Assembly: GCA_031260765.1 (NCBI GenBank)
Contig: JAISKX010000067.1
Location: 1-5,837 of the forward strand
Length of the DNA: 5,837 bases
Reading direction: 5' to 3'
Source of the DNA: Endomicrobium sp.
GTDB lineage: Bacteria; Elusimicrobiota; Endomicrobiia; Endomicrobiales; Endomicrobiaceae
How positions within the stretch are numbered: position 1 is the stretch's first letter; every line of letters begins with the position of its first letter. Of the stretch, positions 5,657 to 5,837 are shown in pieces. The notes below the pieces were generated by a model, which ran no database searches, was not told the origin of the DNA, and saw only the letters and a list, made by a program, of their open reading frames with translations. Both the position numbers and the translations under genes were made by a program.

Positions 5657-5837
5657 ATGCAAAATGGACAAGAATTAGAAAATATAAATAACAAATTACT
5701 TGCTAAAAGGAAAAAAGAAACCATTAGTTCAATTTCCACCGTTTTAGACAACATCAAGCCTCAACTCGGCTTAGATGTTGATTTTTTTGTTTTAGCGAAA
5801 GCATGGCAAAAAGAGTTCGGCGCCAATGTAGAAATCT
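5657..5837 (+). CDS. dciA: DUF721 / DciA-like protein, 5' part only
   Basis: Only the first 60 residues are present; the gene runs off the window. The segment around residues 33-60 (LDNIKPQLGL, then VLAKAWQKEFGANV) resembles the start of DUF721, where a conserved Trp lies in a W..xxG helix. DUF721 proteins include DciA, which interacts with and helps load the replicative helicase in bacteria without DnaC or DnaI. Finding it directly after dnaN supports this, since DUF721 genes often lie between dnaN (or recF) and gyrB. The ATG at 5657 lies 8 nt after the dnaN stop and has no Shine-Dalgarno, suggesting translational coupling. A terminator-like hairpin lies inside the coding region (5749-5793). 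The assignment is by pattern and context and is uncertain because the rest is missing. Confidence 0.55.
   Translation, partial: MQNGQELENINNKLLAKRKKETISSISTVLDNIKPQLGLDVDFFVLAKAWQKEFGANVEI
5749..5793 (+). terminator. Terminator-like hairpin inside the dciA-like gene
   Basis: CAACATC (5749-5755) pairs with GATGTTG (5774-5780), and AAGCC (5756-5760) pairs with GGCTT (5768-5772), with one bulged A and a 7-nt loop. The 12-bp stem is followed by ATTTTTTTGTTTT. This has the form of an intrinsic terminator, though it lies about 90 nt inside an open reading frame. Translating ribosomes would normally mask it. Confidence 0.5.

Overview
The window looks like a replication-origin neighbourhood of an AT-rich bacterium. 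It carries rsmA/ksgA, dnaA, dnaN and the first part of a probable dciA (DUF721) on the plus strand, with a divergent radical SAM/SPASM gene on the minus strand at the left. The phylum cannot be fixed from sequence alone. The gene order dnaA-dnaN-DUF721, the low GC content and strong Shine-Dalgarno sites would fit several lineages; Elusimicrobiota (Endomicrobium-like) is a tentative guess. The standard code fits all reading frames.

Layout: 1-209 holds no gene I can support. 210-1259 (minus) is a radical SAM enzyme with a C-terminal SPASM-like cysteine set. Its 5' leader (about 1260-1534, minus) contains a highly structured RNA of about 140 nt ending in a U-run, fed by a consensus promoter. That promoter is back to back with the promoter of rsmA. 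rsmA (1638-2639) carries an in-frame, GC-rich, palindrome-bearing insertion of exactly 180 bp, built as three 60-bp units. Removing it restores a KsgA of 273 aa. An intrinsic terminator follows rsmA. Next come a perfect 20-bp palindrome of two DnaA boxes and then dnaA (2815-4176).

The 350-bp dnaA-dnaN gap has a terminator overlapping the dnaA stop codon, a terminator facing the other way, a hairpin, DnaA boxes, a very AT-rich stretch and candidate dnaN promoters. It is the best oriC candidate. dnaN (4527-5648) is followed 8 nt later by the partial dciA-like gene, which contains a strong terminator-like hairpin inside its coding sequence.

Functionally, DnaA opens the origin and binds the boxes on both sides of its own gene. 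The DnaN clamp tethers the polymerase, and DciA would load or activate the replicative helicase. RsmA links this locus to ribosome maturation. The most unusual items are the triplicate insertion in rsmA, the structured RNA ahead of the radical SAM gene, and the terminator-like hairpin inside dciA.
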